Shown one piece after another: positions 21,761-33,652 of a stretch of DNA of 64,000 nucleotides. Numbering within the stretch: position 1 is the first letter of the stretch; every line of letters begins with the position of its first letter. Both the position numbers and the translations under genes were made by a program. This DNA is from Pseudeuparius sepicola (taxonomy: Eukaryota; Arthropoda; Insecta; Coleoptera; Anthribidae). The DNA is taken from the NCBI GenBank assembly GCA_963920635.1, contig OY987302.1:25705278-25769277 (forward strand), in the 5' to 3' direction. The notes under the pieces are model-generated. The model made no database searches. It had not been told where the DNA came from and was given only the letters and a program-made list of their open reading frames with translations.

Positions 21761-24051
21761 CAACTCTTGAACTTCGTCGTATAATTTATTCTTCATAATA
21801 ATACTTCTTTTACGCCTTTTAACTACACTTTTGATTCTCCATTTTCCTTGATCTACCATGTGGATAATTTATTTTTCCTATTAACTTTTAATTTACCATG
21901 TAGCTAATTCCTTTTTTATAATTTCTAGTCTTAATCCCAAACTAAATTTTTGCATTCGATTTTATCGTTTCTCAATATTGTAGCCTATGCTTTGCTTATG
22001 CAATACTTTCTCACATCTGATGTGGTATATTACCTACTTGTAATTTTATTTTGCTTAATTTCATTTGCCAATTTTCGATTTTTGAGGCGGTTTTCTGTGC
22101 ATTTCCGTACAAAATGGTCTAATTTCCTTGCTATTTTAGCAAACTTGATTATTACTCTGCAGCGGCTTTTATCTAAATTTTGAGCAAAAATATCCTATTT
22201 GTATTAGCTAAAACACTTGAAGGCGATTCATGGTGACGTTCTCTCTTATTTATGATTCATGCAATATTGCGCAATCATGCGTGCTCTCCGCGGTAAAATC
22301 AGGCTGTATAACATCTACTGCGCGACATTACCTGTTGTGTTGCAGCGGCCTAATCGTATGTTCTTTTCCCGCATAATTTAAGCTTCTATCAAATGTTGCT
22401 GTTCTAGAGATAATACTCGTTGTTTAATATGCCTTAAAAATCCTAACACAAATTGCGTAGTAACGTCCAGTTCTAGTTTTGTTTTCTTGGAGAATGCTAT
22501 TTTTTTACTTGACCGTTAACGAAGGTTACTGTTCTATTTCCTAAAAATTTTTTGTCGTGTTAAAATTTGCCTATAATTTTTGCCGTATTTTTGCCTAACT
22601 TCCATGAATTTTTATTTAAATTTCTGTTCTTGCTGTAATTCGCTTTTTGAAATATTTATGTAATGTAGCCCTAAACTTAAGCCAATCCGTTGTTCTTTTT
22701 GTGACTCTGGCTCCGCTTTGATCTATTGTTTCGCGCTGCTTCTTAGTTTTAACCTGACTATAGCTATTTTCTGTCCTTCAGACCAAGTTTGCCAATAATG
22801 CTATTTTCTTATACAAAAATATTCTATTTTTAGCTTTCCCGTTGAATATTGGTACAGTTTCTATTCCATTATTAATTTTGACGCACTACCTAACCTCTAA
22901 ATTTTACCTATATTCCTATTAACAGTTTCGAGGTTACCTCCCTCCTTACCTCATCTTCCGCGCCGTTTGGCCCTGCCATTGCCTCCTCTTGTTCGTTTGG
23001 CATTTCAAAATTCTTTACTAAAAATAAATTCTAAATTTTCTTTCCTTATTTACCTCTATTTTTGGATGGAATTTTTCTTCACCCTTAAATAGTTCCTCCT
23101 AGCCTCTCTTTTCCTAATTTTCTAAACCGTTATCTCATACAGTTATGTCACACAGTCTTCTTAAAATTTTCGTTTTCCTTTTTGCGCTTTTTCCTATTAT
23201 TTTCCTACCAAAATATCCGTAAAAATTTTATTGACCCTACAACTCTCTTAGAACATTTTCTCTGCTAAATTTCTGACAAATTTTCTTTAAATTTCTGTTT
23301 CCTTCTGCCCCTACTACTACATTTTCTTCTCTGTTTTGCATTTTTATTTTATTTTCTATATTTTCTATAAATTACTTTAATTCACCCAAAAATATTTTTA
23401 GTTGCTCCTAGTTTTCTTGATGGAATTTTTCTTCGCCTTAAAACTTTTTATTCCTATCCCTGGATTTTTCCTAGCACCGTTGTCTATTCCGTTTTTTTTC
23501 TAACCATTGTCTCTAAGCACCGTTTAGTTTCCTTTAAAATTTTTCCTTTAATAATTGTTCCGATAAAAAAAACATTTTCTGACAATTCTCTTACAATTTT
23601 CTAAAATAAAGTTCCTGTAAATTTTGACAATTCACCCCTATTGTTACCACTTTTTGAACCACAATACCGTCATACTTTTTCTATGCCTCAGATTCGCTAT
23701 AAAAAATTTAATTCCTGGAATTTTCTGAAAAATTAATTTTCCTGTCAAATTTTTCTAATTTTCCCCAAACTTCCCCTATCCGTTATCCTTATTAGCAGAC
23801 CTCCGTTATCCTTATTGTACCACACAATTCTCTTAAAATTTTCCTTTTTCCGAAATTTTCCTAAAAATTTTCCGTTATCCTTTCTACACCTCCGTTATCC
23901 TTATTGGACCCCACAATATTGTTCCATAAAAATTTATTCTGACAATTTTTCGAAATTTTTCCAATTTTCCCGACAATTAAAAATTTTCCTGTCAATTTGA
24001 CACTCACCCCTATCCGTTAAAATCCTTTTGACCCCACACCTGACACCATTT
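21761..24051 (-). pseudogene. Gypsy-B1 protease, gag and leader, heavily decayed
   Basis: Similarity to Gypsy-B2 48,000-49,870 is visible in patches: the protease start near 21780, the gag capsid segment near 22690-22990, and the leader with CTCCGTTATCCTTATT repeats near 23780-23910. No long frame survives. The right end (24037-24050) is the primer-binding-site-like TGGTGTCAGGTGTG on the minus strand. Confidence 0.6.
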
Positions 24052-25449
24052 ATGACGCGCACCTTTGTTTTTGATGTTAGTTGGTCGAGCGGTACCTTTA
24101 AAGGTGGTCCATAAGTTAATTAATTTTTGGTGTGGGCCTAAGGATTAACGGAAACAACAGGGGAATTTTAATACATATATTTAAAAAGTAAATGGTCTAT
24201 GGCGTAGAAAATATAAAGGTTACCAATTACACAGTAAATGAATTGAGGATGCACAGACGTGAACAAAATGAATTATTAAAATATTCCTAAGTAAATATTA
24301 CAGAAAAGAATCGACAATAAAGAATTTAGCGCAAAATAATTATCTTTAAATTTTAGTAACTGGTTTCAAACCTAAGTGGCGAACAATACTAGCTTATAGC
24401 ATAAACTGATTACAACTGAGAAAATAGTACGTAAATTAAGCGCAAATTATTCCAAGAAATAATACCAAAATTATTGGCACACAATTTAGTTAGCCTGATC
24501 ACACAAATGCGATAATAAAATATGTAAATTAAATATGATTCGAAATTGATAATAGAGACACAAAATTATTAAAATAACTTAAAATTGGCACAAAACGTAT
24601 TTAAAAATACCCAAAATTTAGCGTAAAATATTAATATTGACTTAATATGGCACTGCTATGCTAACAGCTTTTCAAACACCCAAAATTTAGCGTAAAATAT
24701 TCAGAACTGTAACGACACTGATTTAAAATATGACAAAATATAACAATCCTTTTCAAATAAACACTACTAGCACTCTAAATAAAATAAAATCAATCAAATT
24801 ACTTAACTAGAAATAGAAAGGCAACTCAGTCGACAAAACCCAACAAAACAAAATTCAATCGCTTACTCTGTGGTCAGTTCAACGGGCAGCATACTGTACT
24901 GAGGCTCTGGTGCTGGATCTATGGCAGGCAAGGCGGCAGACTCTAGTTGACTTCTCGGGCAGTACTTCGCCCAACCATTGGTGGTCGGAGACTTCTTCTC
25001 ATTGCTGGTTCGGCATCGGACACTCGCTGGTCTCTCGGGCAGGACTTAGCCCTACAAGTGATGTTCGGCGACTTCCTCGACTCTTGGGAGAAACCCCCCT
25101 TTTATAGCAGCTACGTTCTTTGTTCTCGCCTCGATTCCAGGATTTGCACGTGTGCTTTTGTGGGCGGATGGAATGTATAACAACATGATTTTAGCGTAAG
25201 TTTTTCCAAGAATACTAATAACCGTAGCGAACTTTTCTGGCGTTTTGATAATTACAAGATGTAAACAACATGGTTTTTCGTTTAACTTAATGTTCCTAGT
25301 TTCCGGTGGTTTGACCCATAACCCGATGATTCCTCGCTGAAGAATTTCAAGGCTTTGGCTAACCTTGCCTCGTGTTATTTGGTAAAATAAAAATGATAAT
25401 TTTGGTTGGTATATACGGGGTACCTCATTGGTATCTACGGGGCATCACA
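24052..25449 (-). repeat. Gypsy-B1 5' LTR
   Basis: 1,398 bp, the same length as the other LTR and nearly identical to it. TATA box complement at 25099-25106. The AGGTT duplication follows at 25450. Confidence 0.9.
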
Positions 25450-25504
25450 AGGTTTATTGATTTGTTTTTTTTAACACCACATTTTTTTTTTAAACGCCAC
25501 AGTT

Positions 25505-25522
25505 TGGCGCCCGATGTGAGGC
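25505..25522 (+). promoter_or_regulatory. Gypsy-C primer binding site (putative)
   Basis: TGGCGCCCGATGTGAGGC lies three bases after the LTR's terminal CA. The TGGCGCC start resembles sites used with tRNA-Lys or similar tRNAs; the tRNA assignment is uncertain. Confidence 0.65.
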
Positions 25523-25647
25523 CCACAATTTTCTTTGACTAGGTGGAAGTTTTCCAGAAAAATTTCTGATTGTAATTTTGGAGGTTCCTTTATATATATA
25601 TTTTTTGCGTATGGGGTTGGAGGTAACAGCTACTTGTAAGAATCAGA

Positions 25648-26213
25648 ATGGTTAGGGAACTGAAAGTCAATCTGATTTCGCAGGATGAGCTTATTTATGA
25701 GCTCACTTATAGGGGAATAGGAACCGGTACTGTGGAACAAATGCATAGAAGCCTGTCACAGGCTAAGCGACTGGACCAGAATGGTGATAGTGTCTCTTAT
25801 CCCGACTACCCATTTACTTTTGCGGAGGATCTTGAAGCCGTTACAAAAAAACTGACTGACTTAGAGACATAAGTTGGAACCTTTTCGGGAACTAAAGCAT
25901 CTAATGCTTATTTGAGGTTACATACGAAGCTATATCATGTCTTGAATAGAAAGTTTTTGCTAGATCGCTTGCTGTCTTGGATATGTTGTCGTCGAAATCT
26001 GAATAGGTTGCGGATAGGCGCATTACTGAGGTAGTTGTTGTTGAGGGTAGCCCGTCTAGAGGTCAGACCAGCTTTAATGCCGACCTTCCAGGTGTTGGTA
26101 GGACTTCTTCGGTGGACCAGGAATCAGACCCAAGACAATTTCTGCTACTGTCAAGCCCATCTATCCTAATAAGTGGGGCATTACCTTTTCGGGTGATCGA
26201 AAATGTATGTCGG
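25648..26213 (+). pseudogene. Gypsy-C gag, 5' part
   Basis: Starts at an ATG (MVRELKVNLISQDELIYELTY). The first 74 codons are open, then a TAA falls in frame and similar-quality sequence continues (GTFSGTKASNAYLRLHTKLY) in the same frame. Further stops follow. Near the end it reads KWGITFSGD, a capsid-type block, and is cut by the solo LTR at 26214. The frame resumes exactly at 27464, after the 4-bp duplication. Confidence 0.7.
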
Positions 26214-27463
26214 TGTGGTAACCTCACCCCTTTTATGGTGGTAGTTGGCGAGCGGTATTGTACGGGGTGAGCCACAAATTATTTTCTTTTAGTGTGGGTC
26301 TAAGGATCTATGACGGAAACACTGAGATAGTTTAATATGTGTATTTAATAAACACGAAATAGTACACTTTCAGTTACAAAAAAAAGGAGTTACAAAAAAA
26401 AGGAGACAAAAGGAGACTTCACAATGTGCAATAATTGAACAATTGAAAATTCTTTGACTTCTCACAACGCTACACTCAAGTTATAGGAATATGAATCCTT
26501 TTTATTAAAAGAAAGTCACAACGTTTCAAAAGGTACACTGTTGAATAATTGGAATAATAATAAGGCACAAAACAATATGTCAAAATGGTACAAATACAAA
26601 AATATGGCGATGAAATTACATTAATCAGATTAAAAATACAAAATTGCAAAAATTCCCAAATAGCATAAAATTAAATGATTACTCTGTACAAATTTGTTTA
26701 ATTACCCAGTACAACAAAATTCTGAATTCAATGAAAAATGATTTTACTCTAATAATTTCCCAAAACCTGTTGAAGTTTCCAATAAAAGTTACAAAATTAT
26801 TTTTAGTTTAAATAAAATAAAACTTGAAATTTAGAGTATAATAATAATGGTTCAAAATAAATCCCCAAAAATTCATTCCCGGTTCACAAAAGTAATGAAA
26901 TTATTTCCAAATATTTAAAATGCACAATAAACTCAATTTTCACAAAAGTTTTCGGAATAATTCCAAAATTTGAAATAAAAGGCAAATCAAACACGGAAAA
27001 CTCAAAAAATAAGGATCAAAGTTTCTTACGTGGTCAGTCCAATTCAGCTAGCGATTTTGAAGTGTCTAGGGATTATTTTCTATATGCATTTTTGCAGAGT
27101 TTTCTGCAGCAACAGACTCAATAACTTTTGGGGCAGGGCTTTCAGCAGCAATGCGTTCTGGTTGGAGACTGAAGAATCTCTCATTCGGATCCCCTTTTAT
27201 ATCCTATCGGCGAGAAACTGGGGCCTAATTGGAGACTGATTCTCTGACGCGAACCCCTGGAGTTCCTGCCTGCAGGACCTGCTGGCGAGGCTAGTTTCTC
27301 GGAAATCTGGTTTTGGTCGGTTTTTGCGGCGCAGGTAGGCCAAGCTTCGTAGAAGCGGATAGTTTTTAAGTCTTAGAAATCTGGAATGCGGGGCCTCACG
27401 GGGATACTGTAGGAATATCGTGAAATGAAATATTCTTGCTTAGGCGCTTGCCTGGGCACCACA
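26214..27463 (-). repeat. solo LTR related to Gypsy-B
   Basis: 1,250 bp between two copies of TCGG (26210-26213 and 27464-27467). The minus strand begins TGTGGTGCCC and ends TACCACA. It shares with the Gypsy-B LTRs the GAGCGGTA, GTGTGGGTCTAAGGAT and GACGGAAAC blocks near its left end and the TATA box (27194-27201), but is diverged elsewhere. This indicates a related subfamily whose interior was lost by LTR-LTR recombination. Confidence 0.85.
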
Positions 27464-27910
27464 TCGGTCACGGTTTTGTTTGAAGGGGTCGAGGAACTGC
27501 GAAGGGCAAGAGGTGTCACCAAGGAGTTTCTTTTAAAGTCTGGTATAGATCTTGTCTCAGGACGTGCGTTCCAATTTTATCAAGATGTGCAGCATGAGGT
27601 TACTATACTTGGGATGACCTGGTCAGAATGTTTAAGGAGGAGTACCAACCGATTGCTTATAATGAGAGGTTGTTCGACGAAATAAAGAGGCGTACTCAGG
27701 GACCCTAGGAGACCATTGACGCTTATCTAGCGGTCATGGCTAAATAATTCCAAAAGCTAGAGTTTTCTATCTCCGAGCAGGCTAAGCTTAAGATCCTGCT
27801 TCGTAATAACTCCCCCACTATCAAAGTTACTTAGGACTGGTTGATATAGAATCTGTATCTCATCTGAGAAGTCTATGCCGTAAACTTGATTTATCCGGAT
27901 TTATCAAGCA
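27464..27910 (+). pseudogene. Gypsy-C gag, 3' part
   Basis: Continues the capsid frame: FEGVEELRRARGVTKEFLL and SGIDLVSGRAFQFYQDV, then after a frame change ETIDAYLAVMAK and SISEQAKLKILLRNN. This is a Ty3/Gypsy capsid C-terminal pattern. Several stops and one frameshift near 27600-27680 make it non-functional. Confidence 0.7.
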
Positions 27911-28354
27911 CTTCTGTATCTGCAAATAGCAATAAATCATTAAATATTATTATATAATGCTAAAATAAGTAAAATTAACTTCAAATGCAAAATGTATAAT
28001 ATGCCTAAATCTTTATCATTTTGTAGATTAAACGTCACATCATCGATTGACTGAGGCAATTGGTTGTCACTAAACCAATTAAAATCATATTTTGCATTCT
28101 CATCGACTTTCCGCCACAGTCAAGAGGGGATAATGTTGAAGGCTCTTTTATGTGAGCATTGCTCCAAATTTTTGAAATAGATGCTCTAAAAAGTTTTATT
28201 CTTGTAGGAATAAGGCAGTACCGTATTATTTATTTACAGGTTTCAAAAATTGTTATTAATGTTTGCCCCCATATTGGCGCGGTAGACTGCCGTTCCGTTT
28301 ACCTGCCATATAAAAACTACAAAATGAGAAAAATCACCTTTGTAGGAATAACTA
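27911..28354. other. stretch without recognisable gene inside Gypsy-C
   Basis: AT-rich. It replaces most of pol. I see no LTR, terminal repeat or coding match, so it could be decayed pol or an unrelated insertion. Confidence 0.35.
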
Positions 28355-28720
28355 CATGAAAAGTGTCGCTGCCTCCTGGACTAGTAGTGAACACGTGCTT
28401 CCCGACATGCTCTCTCGAGCTGTCCCGATTATTAACACTTTGGAGGTGGCTGATGCCCCTGAGCGTAATAAGGACCAAGTTCCTGATCGATGGTATTTGA
28501 AGATAGTTGAGTTGGTGGATAAGAACCTTTTAAAATATAGCAATTGCCGCCAGAAAAGACTACCCAGAGCTATCGCATGGGAATGATTATTGGAAGAGGG
28601 TTGTCCCTAAGCCTGAACGAAAGTTGCTCATTACGTCTGCTCACGATCCACCTACGGCTGGTCATATGGTGTCTTCAAAACCTTCAATCGGCTTGCGGAA
28701 AAGTACTATGGCACATTAAA
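28355..28720 (+). pseudogene. Gypsy-C pol fragment: RNase H end and integrase zinc region
   Basis: The frame at 28356 reads SSEHVLPDMLSRAVP, the typical end of a Gypsy RNase H (normally N-x-V-x-DxLSR). DQVPDRWYLKIVELV follows. After a frame change, VVPKPERKLLITSAHDPPTAGHM is the first half of the integrase HHCC domain, with the H...H pair. It is cut by the LINE at about 28720. Confidence 0.75.
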
Positions 28721-28741
28721 GACCTTAAGACTACGATCAGT

Positions 28742-30199
28742 AGTGAAAATGAATCGATCAGTAGTGAAAATGAACCAACTCGACTAGGAAGCTGCATAGA
28801 TTATATATTCTTGAAATCCAAAGATTGCATAACAGACATGGTTCTACCACTGACACTACAAAGCAATATAACAGATCACTCAACAACAATTCTGCAGATA
28901 GTATTTTCCAAAAATAAGCATCAAAAAGGGTCCAACACCATTCGTAAATATTTAAATTACGGCAAACTAAAGACAAACATATCACAGTTAGACTGGAGGG
29001 AAGTTTATTTGGAATATAACTCAGACTCTGCTATGAATGCGTTTGTAAATATACTAACAAACGTACTACACAACTGTTTGGAAATCAAAAGGACACTCAG
29101 AAGAAACACAAAGATTACGCCTTGGCTAACTGATGGAATCTTGGTATCCATAAACAAGAAGAATAAGATGCATAAACAAATCAAAAGGAATCCTAATGAT
29201 GAGAATTTGAAACAAGAATATAGAAATTACAGAAATAAATTAACACAACTCATAAGCAAAACAAAAATGAAGTACTACGCAGGGAAAATTGAACGGAACT
29301 CGAAGGATTCAAGACGTATTTGGGAGATAGTGAGCGAGTTAAAGGGTTCCAAAAATAAACAACAAAACATTGAAAAAGTACAAAATGAAAATTAAAAACT
29401 TTTAACAAACAGCAAAGAAATAGCAGACCAATTCAATAAAACTTTTATCAAGATGGGGCAAAACCTTGCGAATAATATCATCACTGACCCACATTACAAA
29501 ACGCCAAGGAAGATAAATGATAGCTCTATTTTTTTAACACCAGTCGATATAAACCAAATGAAATATGTAATAAATCAACTAAAAAATGGGAAATCTGTGG
29601 GGAGTGACGGAATACAAGCAGAAACTCTAAAATACCTGTCTGATTATATAACGGATCCTTTGACCCATATTGCCAACAAATGTTTTCAAGAAGGAACCTG
29701 GCCCACTATTCTAAAAGAAGCAGTAGTCATTCCGATTTTTAAAAAAGGCGATAAAACGATAATCTCTAACTATAGGCCCATATCGCTATTAAGTTGTATA
29801 TCGAAGATTTTAGAGAAGCTTCTGAAAAAGAGATTACTATCTTTCATTAACAAGAACGAATTGATCTCTGCTAAACAATACGGGTTCAAGGAAAATAGGT
29901 GTACTGAAGATGCAATACTAAATCTAACAACAAAAATTCACACTGCTTTAGAAAAAAATCACCCAAGCTTTTGTTTATTTATAGACCTTGCAAAGGCGTT
30001 TGACACGGTCAGCCACAAGTTATTGCTGAACACACTTAACGATACTGGTGTTAGAGGTAATTGCTTCTTGTTGCTCAAAAGCTATCTAACTGATAGAGCC
30101 CAAATGGTTAAAATTGCGGGGACTTTAAGTGATCGACGAATCTTGCGATACGGGATACCTCAAGGCACTGTACTCGGTCCAATCATTTTGCTTCAATAA
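28742..30199 (+). pseudogene. LINE endonuclease end and RT N-terminal half
   Basis: One frame with a single in-frame TAA at 29393. It starts with the end of an APE-type endonuclease (GSCIDYIFLKSKD ... NITDHSTTI, the conserved S/T-DH motif). About 200 residues later comes the RT: KNGKSVGSDGIQAE, NYRPISLLSCISKILEKLL, QYGFKENRCTEDAI, and the first catalytic Asp in LFIDLAKAFDTV. It reaches YGIPQGTVLGP and stops. The block with the second catalytic motif (F/Y-A-D-D) that should follow is missing. Confidence 0.85.
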
Positions 30200-30963
30200 A
30201 AAAGTGGTTCGAAAACAGACTTCTTACAATAAATATAGATAAGACCTTTTATTTGCCTTTTAGCTGTAACAGAACTAACATATGCCCCTTTAAAGAAATG
30301 GAAATCAACATAAATGCGCAGCAAACTTTTATTTTAAAATCTGTTACGAATATAAAATACCTAGGAGTTTATCTAGACACTCATCTAAAATGGGATGTTC
30401 ACATCCAGTACATCGTGAAGAAACTGCAGACAATATTATTCTCTTTTAAATATCTAAATAATATTCTACCGACTGAAACAATGAAATTACTTGATACTTC
30501 CCTTGTCGAAAGTCATCTCCGGTATGCAATAGTCGTCTGGGGAAGTGCCCTTCGTGTGCATCTTAACCCTCTAGAGGTAATACAAAAAATATTTTTCAAG
30601 CTGATTATGACAAGACATAGAAGGTATTCGTCGGATCTCTTGTACAAAAAAGCGAGAGTGTTGGATTTGCGACAGCTTTTTTACAATTACGCTAACCTAA
30701 AATTTTGCTTTGATAAGACGATAAATAAGAAACACCCCCAACACAACTATGGCACCAGACAAAAAAATGAGATAGTTCTACCAAAGGTGTCAAAGTCTTT
30801 ATCACAAAGAGCTTTCACATACATATCAATAAAGTTATTCAATAGTTTGCCAGATTACATAAAATTAATTAACAATAAGTTCAGGTTTAAGAAACATTTA
30901 AAGCATTTTTTGCTGAATACCGAAAGGTTTTCTATATCAGGCATAATCGAAGGTTTGATATAG
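30200..30963 (+). pseudogene. LINE RT C-terminal part and tail domain
   Basis: Resumes after the deletion in another frame: KKWFENRLLTINIDKT, then NIKYLGVYLDTHLKW, a typical RT thumb block. The C-terminal domain follows with HNYGTRQKNEIVLPKVSKS and FNSLPDYIKL, a motif series common in this superfamily. It is open to the natural stop at 30961. It cannot act as RT without the missing catalytic block. Confidence 0.85.
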
Positions 30964-31267
30964 GGTCCCCCTCATGCTTGTGCTCAGAATCATAATTGTA
31001 AACATAAACATGGGCATAATCATAATTAGAATAATTCGATATAATGCTCTACAGCCTTGTGTAATAATCATACGTGCTATTTTTAGATGTACTTTCTGAT
31101 GTTTACTCTAATTACTTACGTTACTAAAAAATTTTATAGTCGAAACAAATATTCTAGTTTACTTATCGACTCCTTACTTTGGTTATCTGCTTTTTCCTTA
31201 TTATTTTGTTGTATCTTCTTATATTATATATATTGTTCACCCCTTTTTGCATTTGTGATTTGCGATA

Positions 31268-31303
31268 AATAAAGTTTATTATTATTATTATTATTATTAT
31301 TAT
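31268..31303 (+). repeat. (TTA)n microsatellite tail of the LINE
   Basis: AATAAAGTT followed by about nine TTA/ATT repeats marks the 3' end of the element. Confidence 0.85.
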
Positions 31304-31910
31304 TTATGTTGAAGATTGTAATATAATTTTTGATTTTTCTTATGAATAATTTATTATCGTATCCATGAAAATAAATAAATAATGGTGTCAAAAACCAAAA
31401 ATGAAAGCAGTCATTCTTTGAGTTTTAGGCTTGTGTACCAAGAGCTTTTACTACTTCAACAGATTTGAAGAAAATTATTAATTTTAAGGTTTTCTGTTCA
31501 TTGCTAGGTACTCATTTCTAAACTTTTCAAAATACAAACACATGTTTAAAATTTAATCGTCTATTCTAGACATGTCTAGAGAGAACCAATACAAATTAAT
31601 ACTTAAGTAATTAATCATAAAACATGGACGAAACTGAACAGATAGGTAGGTTTTTCCGTTTAATTCTCAAAAAAATGGGCAATTAATTGATTTCGTTTAA
31701 TATATATATATCGATAAAAAAATTCTATACTGGATCTGTACACAATATGGACATATTTTTTAAAAGTCCCACCTCTAATTTGACAAAAGATGGCGGCCGT
31801 GTCGCCACTGTTTTGAATAAAGCCACTGTAGCTACCGAGCGTTAGTTAGCCGTCTAGATGGCTTTGGTCTGGAGGTGTCGTACCGGACATTTTCCGCCGA
31901 GTTGCGACGT
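31304..31910. other. Gypsy-C 3' region, no gene recognised
   Basis: AT-rich. It becomes GC-richer from about 31780, where a GATGGCGGCCGTGTCG segment begins. It leads into the tandem duplication. Confidence 0.4.
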
Positions 31911-32631
31911 AGGGTCGTGGGCCAATCCGTTATTGCCGCCGTTCGGACTATGTGGGACGCTTATTACTTGGCTGGGCGGATGCCATGTTTTGTAATATTT
32001 TTTTGTGGCTGTTCGCCGGGAACTGTTATCTTAAATTTCGACTTTGAAATGGTATTCAGTCTTGGGCAACCAAAAAATTGAATTTGGTGAAGTGCGGGTA
32101 AAGTGGCATTGCATTTGAATTTACCTTGAGTTCTTTTTTGACGGCGAATCCTGAATTACTGGAAGGGATTACTGCACTGACCGCTTAATAGAGTGTCTAG
32201 AGTTGATTACGTTGAAATTTTGCTGTTTTTCCGGGGCCTCTACCATTATATGGGAATATTAAGCCGCCCTCAGGGTCGTGGGCCAATCCGTTATTGCCGC
32301 CGTTCGGACTATGTGGGACGCTTATTACTTGGCTGGGCGGATGCCATGTTTTGTAATATTTTTTTGTGGCTGTTCGCCGGGAACTGTTATCTTAAATTTC
32401 GAGTTTGAAATGGTATTCAGTCTTGGGCAACCAAAAAATTGAATTGGTGAAGTGCGGGTAAAGTGGCATTGCATTTGAATTTACCTTGAGTTCTTTTTTG
32501 ACGGCGAATCCTTAATTACTGGAAGGGATTACTGCACTGACCGCTTAATAGAGTGTCCAGAGTTGATTACGTTGGAATTTTGCTGTTTTTACGGGGCCTC
32601 TACCATTATATGGGAATATTAAGCCGCCCTC
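31911..32631 (+). repeat. 361-bp tandem duplication
   Basis: Two nearly identical units, 31911-32271 and 32272-32631, each starting AGGGTCGTGGGCCAATCCG and ending AAGCCGCCCTC. A handful of single-base differences separate them. The frames at 31875 and 32193 are the same repeat read in different frames and are not genes. Confidence 0.9.
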
Positions 32632-33652
32632 ACCAGTTTCGAAGTCTCGCCGAATTGTTTTAGATCAGACCGTATCGTTTATTAGACGTAAGTAGTGATT
32701 TATTTCACGAAATTTCGATAGGTTGGGCCTAACCAAATGCGATATATTTCCAGGGAATCAAACAAGGTCTGTCGATTTGCCGAAGGACAAGCTTAATTTT
32801 TACCTGATTTTGGAAGTTATTTTTTGGTTTTCGTCTAAAGAAAATCACAATTTTATAGATTAAATAATTTGGTTATTTTTAATGGAAGAAGAAAACCCTC
32901 AGATCAGGTAAGCTGTGAATATAGGTAAAATATAAGTTGCTGAGGTGTTCTTTTTTCAGTTTTTTCCTCAGAAATTTCAGTTTACTTGGAGGTCTATTTA
33001 TTAACCTTGTATGGGCATAGAACGTGTTGAGGAGATTTGAAGTATTGCTGCGTTCCAGAGTTTGAGTGGGAGCCTGCCGCCTACTTTTTCCACAGCGGAG
33101 GAGGGCTGAAGCTGCACCAGAGCTGCCATCTCGGCTGACCAGCCCAACGCAAGCTAAGTTTTCTAAAATTTTCGATTTCATTTACTTGCTTTAAAGACAT
33201 TCAGAGTTCATTATTTGCGCCTAAATTTAAACATGATTATCTACACTAGAACTTGTGTTTCAAAAGAAAAGTAACTCGTAACCTATATTTTTGTGTTTAC
33301 TATTGCGTTGTTGTGTTTATACTTTTACGGAAGTTGTGTCCTTTCTAATTATACGGACATTGTGAAAACCTATTGCGAATGTCGTGACTAGATTAATTTT
33401 ATATTTTGTGTGAACTGCGTAAACATAATTATTTTTAAACAACATATAAGTAGGTGATCAATATAGTGTGCCTATACAACACAATTGCAATATAGTGTGC
33501 CTATAACACAGATGCAAATATATATGTTTTCTTAAGGGGACAAATTGTTTTTTATTAATAAGGGGTAAAGACAGGGTAATAGGGACATATCGTAGTAGTA
33601 GTTATTCTTGAGAAGTCCTACCTTGATTTTTCTTGGTTATGTCATACCATAG
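32632..33652. other. stretch before Gypsy-C 3' LTR, no gene recognised
   Basis: AT-rich, with a short direct duplication of AATATAGTGTGCCTATA near 33465 and 33490. The minus-strand frame at 32879-33181 has no recognisable domain. Confidence 0.4.

Larger units (their letters stand above)
17958..25449 (-). mobile_element. Gypsy-B1: young LTR element with decayed interior
   Basis: A 7,492-bp insertion with two 1,398-bp LTRs that differ at only about ten positions by eye, and a perfect AGGTT duplication (17953-17957 and 25450-25454). On the minus strand a TGGTGTCAGGTGTG primer-site-like start lies 3 bases after the 5' LTR, and a GGAGGGAGGAA tract precedes the 3' LTR. The interior aligns with Gypsy-B2 but lacks nearly all of pol and has a drifted gag region. 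It is a recent insertion of a defective element that probably used proteins of full-length relatives such as Gypsy-B2. Confidence 0.9.
28721..31303 (+). mobile_element. 5'-truncated non-LTR retrotransposon (jockey/CR1 superfamily)
   Basis: Starts within the endonuclease and ends in AATAAAG followed by a (TTA)n tail at 31268-31303. The order endonuclease C-terminus, RT, then C-terminal domain, and the microsatellite tail instead of poly-A, fit CR1/L2/Daphne-type elements. It sits inside the integrase fragment of Gypsy-C. Target-site duplications are not evident. The clade call is approximate. Confidence 0.75.

Noticed and set aside
31875..32408. Two similar frames of 68 and 71 codons
   Set aside because: The same 361-bp repeat read in two different frames; no domain.
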